Shown: positions 36,289 to 44,515 of the stretch, piece by piece
How positions within the stretch are numbered: position 1 is the stretch's first letter
Layout: the number at the start of each line of letters is the position of its first letter
NCBI RefSeq assembly: GCF_030506325.1
Contig: NZ_CP120683.1
Location: 4,911,001-4,975,000 of the forward strand
DNA: 64,000 nt
From: Tunicatimonas pelagia
GTDB lineage: Bacteria; Bacteroidota; Bacteroidia; Cytophagales; Cyclobacteriaceae
Direction of reading: 5' to 3'
Position numbers and translations under genes: made by a program
Notes under the pieces: model-generated
What the model saw: the letters and a program-made list of their open reading frames with translations, nothing else
Told to the model about the DNA's origin: nothing
Database searches by the model: none

Positions 36289-38205
36289 ATGTGCGGAATT
36301 ACCGGATTGTACGCTTTTAATGAGCTAGGCAAGTTTCATATGATTAAGCTGGCCGCGGCTACCGATGCGTTGGAGTCGCGTGGGCCTGACTTTGGGCAGC
36401 ACGATCTGCTAGACCATGTGGGACTAGGGCACCGTCGCTTGTCCATTATTGACACTTCGCGGGAAGGAAGTCAACCGATGCGAGACGCTAGTGGACGCTA
36501 CACTATTGTCTTCAACGGTGAGATTTATAATTACCAAGAACTGCGGCAGAAGCTGAACGGAGCTAATATCGACTTCGTTTCCCAATCCGACACGGAAGTA
36601 TTATTGTACTGGCTGATTCACCGTGGCATCGCTGGGTTGGCTGAAGTGAATGGATTCTTTGCCTTTGCTTTTTTTGACGCTGAAGAAAATCGGATGTGGT
36701 TAGCCCGCGATCGGTTTGGTATTAAACCATTGCTGTATTATTCTGATGAAGATAAGTTCTTCTTCGCTTCCGAGATGAAATCACTGCTTGCTTTTGGAGT
36801 AGAAAAGCAACTTGATTACTCATCGCTCTACCACTATTTGCAACTGAACTATATTCCGGCACCTTACACTATCTTCAAGAACGTGAGAAAACTGTTGCCG
36901 GGGCAGTACCTGGAAGTTGCTAAAGGAAATGAAGAGCGGGTAAGCGTAGGAACTTATTACGAGCTACAACTCAATTCGTCTGACCAAGTGGCGGCCTCTC
37001 TTTCTTACCAAGATCAGCAGCAGCAGCTGCGAGCGCTGCTCGACCAATCGGTGCAACGCAGGTTAGTAGCCGATGTGCCACTAGGTTCTTTTCTAAGCGG
37101 AGGTATCGATTCTTCGGTGATTACCGGACTAGCCCGGCAGCACGTAGATTCATTCAATACGTTTTCTATTGGCTACCGCGATGAACCGTTCTTCGACGAA
37201 ACTAAGTACGCCAAGCTCGTTGCCGATAAGTTTGAGACTAACCATACGGTATTCTCCCTCACCAACGACGATCTGTACCGCCATCTGCACAGTGTACTGG
37301 ATTATCTGAGTGAGCCGTTTGCTGATTCGTCGGCTTTATCGGTGTATATTTTAAGTAAAGAAACCAAACAACGGGTAACCGTAGCTCTTTCAGGTGATGG
37401 GGCGGACGAAATATTTTCTGGCTACAACAAGCATTTGGCAGCCTATCGGGCAATGCATCCCGGCTGGCAAGAAAAAATAGTAGCTTCAGGATTACCACTC
37501 TGGCAGCGAATGCCTCAATCCAGAAACGGTTGGCTATCAAACAAAGTCCGTCAATTTGAGCGATTTGCCACAGGAATGCAGTTAAGTCCCAAAGAACGCT
37601 ACTGGCGCTGGGCTACGTTTCTAACTTCTGAAAAAGCCAGTCGCCTGTTGAGCAGCAATTCACGAGTGCAACTGTCGTTGGAAGAAAACAAATCTCGTCA
37701 GTCTCAGTGGCTTACGCCCATTTCGGATGCGGCTGAGAACATCAATCAAGTGCTACTTGCTGATACGCAATTGGTTTTGCCTAACGATATGCTAACGAAA
37801 GTAGATTTAATGTCGATGGCCAACGGGTTAGAGGTGCGGGTACCCTTTTTAGACCATGAAGTAGTAGAGTTTGCTTTTCAATTACCGGAAGAAAGTAAAA
37901 TTAATCGGCAGATGAAGAAGCGAATTGTGCAAGATACTTTTCGGGATATGCTACCGCCCGAACTTTATCAGCGACCCAAGCATGGTTTTGAAGTACCGTT
38001 ACTACCTTGGTTTCGTACCGAGCTAAAAAGCGCAATTACCCACGATCTGCTAGGCGACCAGTTTATTGAGGAGCAAGGTATCTTTAGCGTTGAAGAAATC
38101 AGATCGTTGAAGAAACAACTATTTTCCTCTAACCCGGGCGATGTACACGCTACCATCTGGGCACTAGTAGTTTTCCAGAGGTGGTGGAAGCAATATAGTA
38201 GCTAA
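36289..38205 (+). CDS. asnB: Asparagine synthase (glutamine-hydrolysing)
   Basis: I place the start at 36289 since the glutaminase needs its nucleophile Cys at residue 2 (MCGITGLYAF). The N-terminal glutaminase domain has RRLSIIDTSREGSQPM and FNGEIYNYQELR; the synthetase domain has the ATP site FLSGGIDSSVITGLA and LSGDGADEIFSGYNKHL. With 638 residues it is a normal AsnB-type enzyme. In Bacteroidota such enzymes may also act in exopolysaccharide or cell-wall modification; no such genes adjoin it. Confidence 0.93.
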   Translation: MCGITGLYAFNELGKFHMIKLAAATDALESRGPDFGQHDLLDHVGLGHRRLSIIDTSREGSQPMRDASGRYTIVFNGEIYNYQELRQKLNGANIDFVSQSDTEVLLYWLIHRGIAGLAEVNGFFAFAFFDAEENRMWLARDRFGIKPLLYYSDEDKFFFASEMKSLLAFGVEKQLDYSSLYHYLQLNYIPAPYTIFKNVRKLLPGQYLEVAKGNEERVSVGTYYELQLNSSDQVAASLSYQDQQQQLRALLDQSVQRRLVADVPLGSFLSGGIDSSVITGLARQHVDSFNTFSIGYRDEPFFDETKYAKLVADKFETNHTVFSLTNDDLYRHLHSVLDYLSEPFADSSALSVYILSKETKQRVTVALSGDGADEIFSGYNKHLAAYRAMHPGWQEKIVASGLPLWQRMPQSRNGWLSNKVRQFERFATGMQLSPKERYWRWATFLTSEKASRLLSSNSRVQLSLEENKSRQSQWLTPISDAAENINQVLLADTQLVLPNDMLTKVDLMSMANGLEVRVPFLDHEVVEFAFQLPEESKINRQMKKRIVQDTFRDMLPPELYQRPKHGFEVPLLPWFRTELKSAITHDLLGDQFIEEQGIFSVEEIRSLKKQLFSSNPGDVHATIWALVVFQRWWKQYSS

Positions 38206-38215
38206 TGGAAAATGG

Positions 38216-38274
38216 AAAGTTGATAATGGATAGTAGTTTCAAATTTCAACTATCAATTATCCATTGTCAACTTT
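38216..38274. terminator. Long inverted repeat between asnB and tatA
   Basis: Arms 38216-38232 and 38258-38274 pair over 17 bp with one mismatch (AAAGTTGA.AATGGATA and complement). It sits between the convergent asnB and tatA genes, directly at the tatA stop, and probably ends both transcripts. A smaller inverted repeat lies in the loop. Confidence 0.65.
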
Positions 38275-38531
38275 TACTTATTTTGGTCTCCGGTCTCTAT
38301 TTTGCTCGCCTCGGTAGGAGGAGTAGTTACGGTTTGCTTTGGCTCTTGATGGTTGTCTCTTTCTACCTCGTCTTTAATTTCTTTGGTCGCATTTTTAAAC
38401 TCCCGCATACCCGTTCCTAGTCCCCGAGCCAACTCCGGAATCTTCTTCGCACCAAAAAAAATTAGTATGATCGTAACAATCAGCAGAATTTCCCATCCGC
38501 CCAGGCCACCAATAAATAATAGAGTAGTCAT
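38274..38531 (-). CDS. tatA: Twin-arginine translocase subunit TatA/E
   Basis: An 85-residue TatA/E protein: short N-terminus, one hydrophobic helix (GGWEILLIVTIILIFFGAKK), the hinge FGAKKIPELARGLG and an amphipathic helix GTGMREFKNATKEIKDEVE, followed by a polar tail. It forms the pore of the Tat export machine. No tatC is adjacent. Confidence 0.95.
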   Translation of the reverse strand: MTTLLFIGGLGGWEILLIVTIILIFFGAKKIPELARGLGTGMREFKNATKEIKDEVERDNHQEPKQTVTTPPTEASKIETGDQNK

Positions 38532-38605
38532 AATTACGTGGTTTACTTCATCACTTAGATAAGAAAATTACTAACAGAAAACAAGTGAATAATCGGACTA
38601 ATCGC

Positions 38606-39502
38606 TCACCTGTAGTTGTATGCGCTAACTTTCTCTCCAACTAAAAATGCCTTTAGAGCAGTAATAGTTTCGTTCGGGTGCTCTTCTTGCACAAAATGAC
38701 CACAACCCCAGGTTTTTACTTTGGCTTGGGGCAGTCTATCTGTCCAATGTTTCAGATAGTCAGTGGTAATAAATTCATCGTGGGTTCCCCACAGAATAAG
38801 CCAGGGCTTTTCACTCAAAACATCCAGTTTCTCCCACTGCTCCTGATACCAGGCCGAAGAACCATGCAGCGATTGGGCAAGCCTGAGTAACGATTGTCGG
38901 GAAGCTTTGGTTGGAAACGGACGAGTGTATTGTTGATGAACTCTTTTAGATAGCTTCTTCTTGTCAGCAAACCCTTTTTTGAGTAGTACCTTCGGTGAAA
39001 AGTTTAGGTGCAGATATAGGAATTTGCCTAGCCAGCTACGGGTAATTTTGTCAATCTTTTTCACGGCCGGATTAGAAGCCGTTTCCCACAGCCAAGTATT
39101 AAATAGCACCACCTGCTTAATACGCTTCGGTTGGTCTAGGGCAGCTCCTAACCCAATTGGGCCACCAAAATCATGTACGACGAGCGTAATGTTCTGTAAA
39201 TCTAATTTTTGAATAAACTCCGATAAGTTTTCGGCATGATCTTGCGGACGGTACGCAAAGTTTTCTGGCTTATCCGATAAACCAAAACCCAGATGATCTA
39301 CGGCAATGCAGCGGTAGTCTTTAGCAAACTTTGTAATAAAATTACGGTAAAGAAATGACCAAGTGGGCGTTCCATGAACGAATAAAATAATCTCGCCTTG
39401 TCCTTCGTCAACGTAGTGCATCTGACCCGATGAAAGAGAAAGGTGATGAGATTTAAAAGGGTACAGTTCGGTATCTAACCAATTGGGTGATCTATTTTCC
39501 AT
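38606..39502 (-). CDS. Haloalkane dehalogenase-like alpha/beta hydrolase
   Basis: A 298-residue cytosolic alpha/beta hydrolase with Asp nucleophile: FVHGTPTWSFLYRN (oxyanion loop), VVHDFGGPIGLG (nucleophile Asp), ILWGTHDEF (acid) and WGCGHFVQEEHP (catalytic His). Asp nucleophiles mark dehalogenases and epoxide hydrolases. The residue after the nucleophile is Phe, whereas haloalkane dehalogenases have the halide-holding Trp there. A dehalogenase function is therefore open. Confidence 0.85.
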   Translation of the reverse strand: MENRSPNWLDTELYPFKSHHLSLSSGQMHYVDEGQGEIILFVHGTPTWSFLYRNFITKFAKDYRCIAVDHLGFGLSDKPENFAYRPQDHAENLSEFIQKLDLQNITLVVHDFGGPIGLGAALDQPKRIKQVVLFNTWLWETASNPAVKKIDKITRSWLGKFLYLHLNFSPKVLLKKGFADKKKLSKRVHQQYTRPFPTKASRQSLLRLAQSLHGSSAWYQEQWEKLDVLSEKPWLILWGTHDEFITTDYLKHWTDRLPQAKVKTWGCGHFVQEEHPNETITALKAFLVGEKVSAYNYR

Positions 39503-39607
39503 GATCTATTTTGTGAAGTACAACAATGTTTAATTGAGTTCTCAACAAAGGTCATGAATTGCCGAATAGAGAATCTTGGTCTACACCAAGATTTTAGCTT
39601 TACAAGC

Positions 39608-40171
39608 TCAGATCTTTACTGAACTCAGCAGCTTACTAAAGTTGGTAGGGTCAATTCGCAGATAAGAAGCTAAATCCTTGTGCGGAACCATGTTGAGCAA
39701 GTGGGGACTACGCTTGACGAAAGCAGTAAATCGGCTCTGAATATCCAATGCCATCAGTTCGTACTGCCGCTGAACCAGCCCGACCAGTACTAGTTCGGTG
39801 GCCTTTCGCACTAAAGTTTCAATAGGTCGGTGTTGCTGCATCAGTTGCTGGTGTTGCTCGTAGGAAATTCGTAGAAACGTACTATCAGTGATACTCTCTA
39901 AAAAATAATGAGATGGGGTTTGGGTGATAAATGACTCCGGAATACCGGAGAAAGAGGGCGGGTAGGTAAACGCAATTACGTGGGGTTTGCCTTGATGCAG
40001 GTAGTACGACTTCTGAATGCCTTCTTCCACAAAATAAATATACCGCTCCCTTTGTCCCTGAAAGGTGATAATTGTTTTCTTTGGACAGTGAAATGGTTGC
40101 CAGTAGGCTAAATAATTTTCCAAAATCTCAGTGTCTACCGAGTGAATGGATTGAAGGAATGTTCTAATCAT
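39608..40171 (-). CDS. Crp/Fnr family transcriptional regulator
   Basis: A 187-residue regulator: a cyclic-nucleotide-binding-like beta-roll (about 25-115, FQGQRERYIYFVEEGIQKSYY) and a C-terminal winged helix-turn-helix (VPHKDLASYLRIDPTNFSKLL). No conserved cAMP-contacting arginine is obvious, so the effector is unknown. Bacteroidota have many such Crp-like proteins. It is transcribed away from the MITE region. Confidence 0.86.
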   Translation of the reverse strand: MIRTFLQSIHSVDTEILENYLAYWQPFHCPKKTIITFQGQRERYIYFVEEGIQKSYYLHQGKPHVIAFTYPPSFSGIPESFITQTPSHYFLESITDSTFLRISYEQHQQLMQQHRPIETLVRKATELVLVGLVQRQYELMALDIQSRFTAFVKRSPHLLNMVPHKDLASYLRIDPTNFSKLLSSVKI

Positions 40172-40551
40172 ACTAACTAATTATCCATCACTCTACCAGT
40201 TTTGACTGAGGTGATACCGTTTGTAAACAGTATTGTCTTGTTATTGGAACCATGAAAAAAAACTACGATAACATCAGCCAATTTAAAAAATATTATCACT
40301 AAACTGACTGTTTTATTTTTAGGGCTAGGGCGTGTTGACATTCATGCTAACGAGTGGTTTTGAGGCTATTTTCGGGCCAATAAAGGCCATCGTGGCGCGA
40401 CACTTGAGAAGAGCGATGCCGAGCATCGGTCGCCGAAAGCCGCCGGGGTCCGGTAACGCATAGTGGCCTGAAAAGAGACCAAAAACGCCGTTTAAGTTTG
40501 AATGCCAGCACGCCCTAGTAACATGAGTGCAACACTATCAACTTCTTTAGC
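40172..40551. other. Intergenic region holding only the MITE
   Basis: 380 bp between the Crp-like gene and the frameshifted lipoprotein gene. Apart from the MITE nothing else is recognisable; promoters for both flanking genes must lie outside 40325-40518. Confidence 0.5.
40325..40518. mobile_element. 186-bp MITE with CTAG target duplication
   Basis: The element (40329-40514) has ends GGCGTGTTGACATTCA and, on the other strand, GGCGTGCTGGCATTCA, matching in 14 of 16 positions, and is bounded by CTAG at 40325-40328 and 40515-40518. The next 35 bp inside the two ends also match imperfectly (GTTTTTGG, TTTTCAGGCCACTA-like words). It encodes no transposase. CTAG duplications are typical of IS5-family elements, so this is probably an IS5-derived non-autonomous element. 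Confidence 0.82.
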
Positions 40552-40901
40552 ATGAAACAGCTATTTTTCTGATTGTCCTTTTCGCTCAGTGTTCTGACGA
40601 TGATGAGTTGATGTCACTGAACCGTGACTATTTCGTTGGGTCATGGCAAATTGACGCTAATATTCCTGCGTTCAATCAAGCCACTTTTCAATTTAGACCT
40701 AATAGTCGCTATGCTATCACTTTCAACAGTGGTGGAACGATAGAAGGAGATTGGTCTTACAATCAGCAAAGCAGGGAGCTACTGATCACTAGCTCTGATG
40801 GATTAGATACTTATGTCATTCTAAATTACTTCAGTCATCGCTTTGAGGCTCTACGACCCGATGATGAGACCTTGCTGTTTTTTGAACGAAGTGACAGATA
40901 G
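40552..40901 (+). pseudogene. Small lipocalin-like lipoprotein gene with 1-base frameshift
   Basis: From ATG 40552 the frame runs MKQLFF then stops. Shifting by one base at the five-T run 40564-40568 joins it to LIVLFAQCSDDDELM and the rest, which would be a perfect lipoprotein signal and lipobox (LFAQC). The downstream body (VGSWQIDANIPAFNQATF, YAITFNSGGTIEGDWSYN) is lipocalin-like. One T is missing from the run. It could be a real mutation, phase variation, or a sequencing error. An inner ATG at 40608 gives 97 residues without the signal. Confidence 0.7.
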
Positions 40902-40920
40902 CCGAAAACGCGCGAAAAGC

Positions 40921-40952
40921 AAAAAAGCTCCGACTCAAATGAGCCAGAGCTT
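40921..40952 (-). terminator. Terminator of the lipoprotein gene at 40977
   Basis: On the minus strand AAGCTC and GAGCTT arms with an inner CTCA/TGAG pair form a stem followed by six T (complement of 40921-40926). It lies 25 bp past the stop of the minus-strand lipoprotein gene. Confidence 0.75.
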
Positions 40953-40976
40953 GAGGGGAAGAGATAGTAAATTAAG

Positions 40977-41690
40977 CTACTGGATGGTAGGCATTTGACC
41001 TTGAACCGGGTTAGAATCTACTCGGGCACTCGCACTGCTGCTTACTTCTACCTGAGCAGGACTAAGAAACTGAGCCTCTACTGGTATTTCTTCCGATACA
41101 ATTTCGTAGTTCTCATCAATTTGTACCATATCACCCTTCACAGTGATGAGATAGATGCCGTTTTCTTCAGTAGCATCTACTTGAATGGAACCTTCGGTCA
41201 ATCGGTAGCCAGTGTTGTTAACGGCAAAGTAAGCGATGTAGAAAGGGGCAATCATACCGGAATAAGAATTGTACTCGTAGGTGCCCGGTACGATGGTTCC
41301 GGGTTGATTGGCGTTGTAAATAAAGATCGCCGAACTGCCTTGGTCAAACCAACTAAGCTCTCCGTCGGCCATAGCCGTTTGGTCAGCGTAACCAAGTACA
41401 ATTGGATACTTACCATTTTCATCAGCCTGTGTTTCGCCACCGCCGATGAATTCGGTGTAATCGAACGTGCTCTCGCCCGACGCCATTCGGCCCACCAGTG
41501 TGCTATTGTTATCAGGTTGAGCGGGAGTAGTAGGTGTGAACGGGGTGGTTGGGGTTCCAGCGTCAGTAGGGATGCCTGAAGTATTCGGAGTGGTGGGTAC
41601 CGGGTCATTCGCCTCAGTGCAAGCGGTGAAAGCAGCTACTAAAGCTACCGCAAAGGTTTTAGTCAAGTTTGAAAGAGATAAAGTTTTCAT
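40977..41690 (-). CDS. Putative lipoprotein of unknown function
   Basis: A 237-residue lipoprotein: signal MKTLSLSNLTKTFAVALVAAFTAC, Cys24, a Pro/Thr-rich linker (about 30-60), then a beta-rich domain with GGETQADENGKYPIV and GSSAIFIYNANQPGTIVPGTYEYNS. Family not recognised. The end QMPTIQ and terminator at 40921 mark a single-gene unit. Confidence 0.72.
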   Translation of the reverse strand: MKTLSLSNLTKTFAVALVAAFTACTEANDPVPTTPNTSGIPTDAGTPTTPFTPTTPAQPDNNSTLVGRMASGESTFDYTEFIGGGETQADENGKYPIVLGYADQTAMADGELSWFDQGSSAIFIYNANQPGTIVPGTYEYNSYSGMIAPFYIAYFAVNNTGYRLTEGSIQVDATEENGIYLITVKGDMVQIDENYEIVSEEIPVEAQFLSPAQVEVSSSASARVDSNPVQGQMPTIQ

Positions 41691-41925
41691 GGTTATGGAT
41701 TTTAAAGTTCGTTAAGTTCAGTGATTAGTAATATCGGTTAGTAGCCGACGTTCACTATACTATGCCGAAGGAAGGGGAGAGGTTAATGGTGGGCGGAAAG
41801 AAAAGAAGGGTAAAAGAGTAAAAATATCTGTTAAGGTATTGATAATCAGTGTGTAAGTACGAGGTAGTTTTCCGGCAAAAAAGAGAAGTGTCCGATAAGT
41901 GAGTGTCAATATGCAGTAGGCTAAG

Positions 41926-42333
41926 CTACATTACTTGAGCACCGAAGTAGAGTAGCACGGCGCACACCAGCCAAAATACCCATTGGCTTAGCAGGAGATA
42001 ATTTTTCTTCTTTCGGGTAAGAAACAAAAGCTGAAGTAGCCAAGCTACTCCCCAGAGCAAAAATAGTAGGCTCAATGAGAGAGTCAGCGTTTTTTCAAAA
42101 GAGATGAGATCAGTAAGGGCAATGAGAAACAAAACGACCGAAAGCAGTAGTAAGTCAATAGTTACCATTTGAAAGGCGCACATCGATTGTATCCAGTTTC
42201 TCTGAAGTTCGTCGGTTGGTTCTGAACTTAATTTCTTCGGGTTGATGCTTAGTGCTTCTTGGTTTCCCGCAACGGTATGAGCCAAAAAAGCCATAGAAGC
42301 AATGATGGCCGCGATTAATACCGGAATATTCAT
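41926..42333 (-). CDS. Four-helix membrane protein of unknown function
   Basis: 135 residues with four hydrophobic segments (3-21, about 52-74, 82-106, about 115-133). It overlaps the isochorismatase gene stop by 4 bp (ATGA), so it is translated together with it. No family recognised. Confidence 0.72.
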   Translation of the reverse strand: MNIPVLIAAIIASMAFLAHTVAGNQEALSINPKKLSSEPTDELQRNWIQSMCAFQMVTIDLLLLSVVLFLIALTDLISFEKTLTLSLSLLFLLWGVAWLLQLLFLTRKKKNYLLLSQWVFWLVCAVLLYFGAQVM

Positions 42334-42890
42334 GAGATTTTCGGCAAAGCGGTTAGTACATCGTGAGCATTCACCACGGTGCAGAATTCCTCATGCAAAC
42401 TGGCCAAATGGATTTGGTGCATCTCCTCCGCCGTAATCAGTTCGCCGTTTATTCCCCTACGCTCAAAGGTTGCGGTGGCATCAGCTACTAGCTTAACGTT
42501 AAAACCTAAGTTTCCTGCCATCCTGACGCTGGTAGAAACGCAGTGGTCGGTGGTCAGCCCGACTACTACCAGGTGGTTCAATCCCTGTTCCCGTAAGTAA
42601 TCTTCCAGATCGGTTCCGATGAATGCACTATTTACTGTCTTTGTAAAGATTTGCTCATCGGGCAAGGGCTGCACTTCAGGTTTAAACTGGTTGCCGGGCA
42701 GTTCGGGACGAAGCGGAGAGTTAGGGTTAGTAGAATGATGCTTCACGTGAATAATTGGCCAATTGATTTTTCGCCAAGCATCAAGTAGTTCCGCCATGCG
42801 CTGTTCCGCCTGCGGATTATTGCGCTTTCCCCAGTACGGATCGTCCAGCCCTTGCTGAACATCAATAAGCAGTAGTACAGATGGTTTCAT
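42330..42890 (-). CDS. Isochorismatase-family cysteine hydrolase
   Basis: A 186-residue hydrolase: LLLIDVQQGLDDPYWG holds the Asp of the triad, IHVKHHS the loop with the Lys, and VVGLTTDHCVSTSVRMA the nucleophilic Cys. Members hydrolyse amides such as nicotinamide or isochorismate; the substrate here is not predictable. It is coupled to the small membrane gene downstream by a 4-bp overlap. Confidence 0.92.
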   Translation of the reverse strand: MKPSVLLLIDVQQGLDDPYWGKRNNPQAEQRMAELLDAWRKINWPIIHVKHHSTNPNSPLRPELPGNQFKPEVQPLPDEQIFTKTVNSAFIGTDLEDYLREQGLNHLVVVGLTTDHCVSTSVRMAGNLGFNVKLVADATATFERRGINGELITAEEMHQIHLASLHEEFCTVVNAHDVLTALPKIS

Positions 42891-43069
42891 GTTTTGTGGT
42901 AAAGGTCACAAATAGGAATTAGCAAAATAGGTTGTTCTTACCTACGAAATCAACAACGGATATGGCTATTTATCGTTTTAATACTGAAGCGACGACATTA
43001 CAGTCAAATTACTTAATCAAACGTTATAGTACTCAGTATAACAATAAGAGGGTGCATTTCAAAATGACG

Positions 43070-44044
43070 TTACGCAGCGTTTCGTATAACATCTTGCAGT
43101 TGATGCCATCGGTCGCTCATATTGAGTGCCCTCAAATCAAGTACCCGCTGTGCTCCCTTCCGGCCCCACCGTTGGCCTGATAACTTTAAGCGTTGCTGGG
43201 CTACCGTACGTTGGGCTGCTTCTATGGCTCCTGATCCGATCATCCAGCCTCGGCTAACATAGTAGGGATAGTCCATCCGGTACGTGTTGTTTTGACAATA
43301 ACGTAGCAGTTTGGCTTTGGCCTTTCCTACTGCTTGGGTGGTGGTCTTTAAAGCCCCAATGGTAGCCACTACTTGCCTTCCCCCCTGCTGTAGTAGTTGT
43401 TCACTCACTTGCGCCAGCCAAGCTTTGCTTTGCTGAGCGTTACTGAAATAGAGGTGTGCAAACTGAGCTAAGTGCTCTTTGACATGATAAAAATCTAAGA
43501 TTTGGGTCGCTCGCGGATAGGCAGCATCCACCCAATTTTTGATCCAGGGTGCCCCATCACTCACCACGACCATACGCTCAGCTAACGCCTCATACTTATC
43601 GGTCAATACGGCCATCTTGGCTTCAAACGCCCGATGGTGCCCCAGGTGAGCCACATACTCAGAATGCTTGATCCAGCCCCGTTCGGGCTGCTCCTTATAG
43701 CAATCCGATTCGCAAAACACCCGACCAATCTTGGCTTCCTGCCAACTTTGTTCCCGGGTTAATAACATCCCGCCGTCAATCTCTACATAGACCACTTCTG
43801 AGGAGCTTACTGCTTTCGCAGGTGTCTCTTCCGCTAATAAAGTGGCGGCCGATTGCCCATAATGATGAACCAGGCGATAGATCTGGGTCGCATTACTGGG
43901 CACATGAAGTAGTTTCTCTATGAGCCGAGCACCTGACGCATAACAATGATCTTGCCCTACATATACCAACAGTTCGGTCAGGTAGGGGGTAACTTTCCCT
44001 GAAAGGTACTGACTGAACCGATGGGCTTTACTCACTGCTATCAT
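43070..44044 (-). CDS. ISKra4-family transposase, main ORF
   Basis: A 324-residue transposase with the ISKra4 pattern: YVEIDGGMLLT (first Asp), MVVVSDGAPWIKNW (second Asp), ILDFYHVKEHLAQFAH, and the end GWMIGSGAIEAAQRTVAQQR followed by LKLSGQRWGRKG and VLDLRALN. It starts 4 bp inside the upstream ORF (ATGA), which suggests coupling or frameshifting. Confidence 0.9.
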   Translation of the reverse strand: MIAVSKAHRFSQYLSGKVTPYLTELLVYVGQDHCYASGARLIEKLLHVPSNATQIYRLVHHYGQSAATLLAEETPAKAVSSSEVVYVEIDGGMLLTREQSWQEAKIGRVFCESDCYKEQPERGWIKHSEYVAHLGHHRAFEAKMAVLTDKYEALAERMVVVSDGAPWIKNWVDAAYPRATQILDFYHVKEHLAQFAHLYFSNAQQSKAWLAQVSEQLLQQGGRQVVATIGALKTTTQAVGKAKAKLLRYCQNNTYRMDYPYYVSRGWMIGSGAIEAAQRTVAQQRLKLSGQRWGRKGAQRVLDLRALNMSDRWHQLQDVIRNAA

Positions 44045-44244
44045 TCCGTAGCGACTTTGGACTTTTTTTTAATCCGTCGGTCAGTAGAAGAGACCCCTAC
44101 GGTTTTTTCTAGCACTTGGCGGCCTAACTCAACCCAGAGGGTATCAAATTTCTTTTCGTAATCATAAAAAGTCCTCTCGTCTTGCAACGACTCAAGAGCG
44201 TCCCACCGGGAAGCTGCTAAGTCTAGGTATTCTTCTTTCGTCAT
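44041..44244 (-). CDS. ISKra4-family upstream ORF
   Basis: A 67-residue protein (YDYEKKFDTLWVELGRQVLE, then RRIKKKSK) corresponding to the N-terminal part of long ISKra4 transposases. It overlaps the main ORF by 4 bp, so a fused product through frameshifting is possible. Confidence 0.7.
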   Translation of the reverse strand: MTKEEYLDLAASRWDALESLQDERTFYDYEKKFDTLWVELGRQVLEKTVGVSSTDRRIKKKSKVATE

Positions 44245-44356
44245 AGCTCTTTACTTTTTAAGGTACTATCTTCATACGACATTATGAAATGCACCCCAAT
44301 AAGAGGAGTTATTTCACTATATTTATACGTTCCTTTATTGATTCAATCGCCTAGTA

Positions 44357-44515
44357 ATGGAAGTAAAAGACAAAAAGGCTATATCTCCCAATAAAGCTAA
44401 TGAGCGGTATCAGAAGATGCTTGCTCGTAAGATGAAAATGCGCCAGCACTTTCAACAGGGCGGAACACTGTCTGAATTATCTAAAGAAGAGTTTTCCCTT
44501 GTTAAACCTTTATAA
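44357..44515 (+). CDS. Small basic protein, 52 residues, unknown
   Basis: Starting at ATG 44357: MEVKDKKAISPNKANERYQ, ending LSELSKEEFSLVKPL. Basic, helical, no signal. Its 3' end overlaps the TTG start proposed for the next gene. A small-plus-larger gene arrangement hints at a two-gene module; function unknown. Too short for standard ORF cut-offs. Confidence 0.5.
   Translation: MEVKDKKAISPNKANERYQKMLARKMKMRQHFQQGGTLSELSKEEFSLVKPL

Larger units (their letters stand above)
43043..44305 (-). mobile_element. ISKra4-family insertion sequence with 8-bp duplication
   Basis: Ends GGTGCATTTCAAAATG (left, from 43051) and, on the other strand, GGGGTGCATTTCATAATG (right, to 44297) match in the core. 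Both are flanked by AATAAGAG (43043-43050 and 44298-44305). It holds two overlapping ORFs. The element sits between the isochorismatase gene and the small gene at 44357. Confidence 0.86.

Noticed and set aside
40995-41579. 194-codon plus-strand frame antisense to the lipoprotein gene
   Set aside because: Antisense shadow of a convincing gene; no family resemblance.
41252-41608. Long alternative frame opposite/within the lipoprotein gene at 40977-41690
   Set aside because: It is a shadow of a gene with signal peptide and lipobox; the alternative translation has no such features.
43028-43047. Palindrome-like GTTATAGTACTCAGTATAAC next to the ISKra4 left end
   Set aside because: Short and imperfect, outside the element; it could be a promoter or chance.
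42963-43050. Short frame before the ISKra4 left end that would read through the empty site
   Set aside because: It gives only about 45 codons after excision and matches no family; too weak to call.
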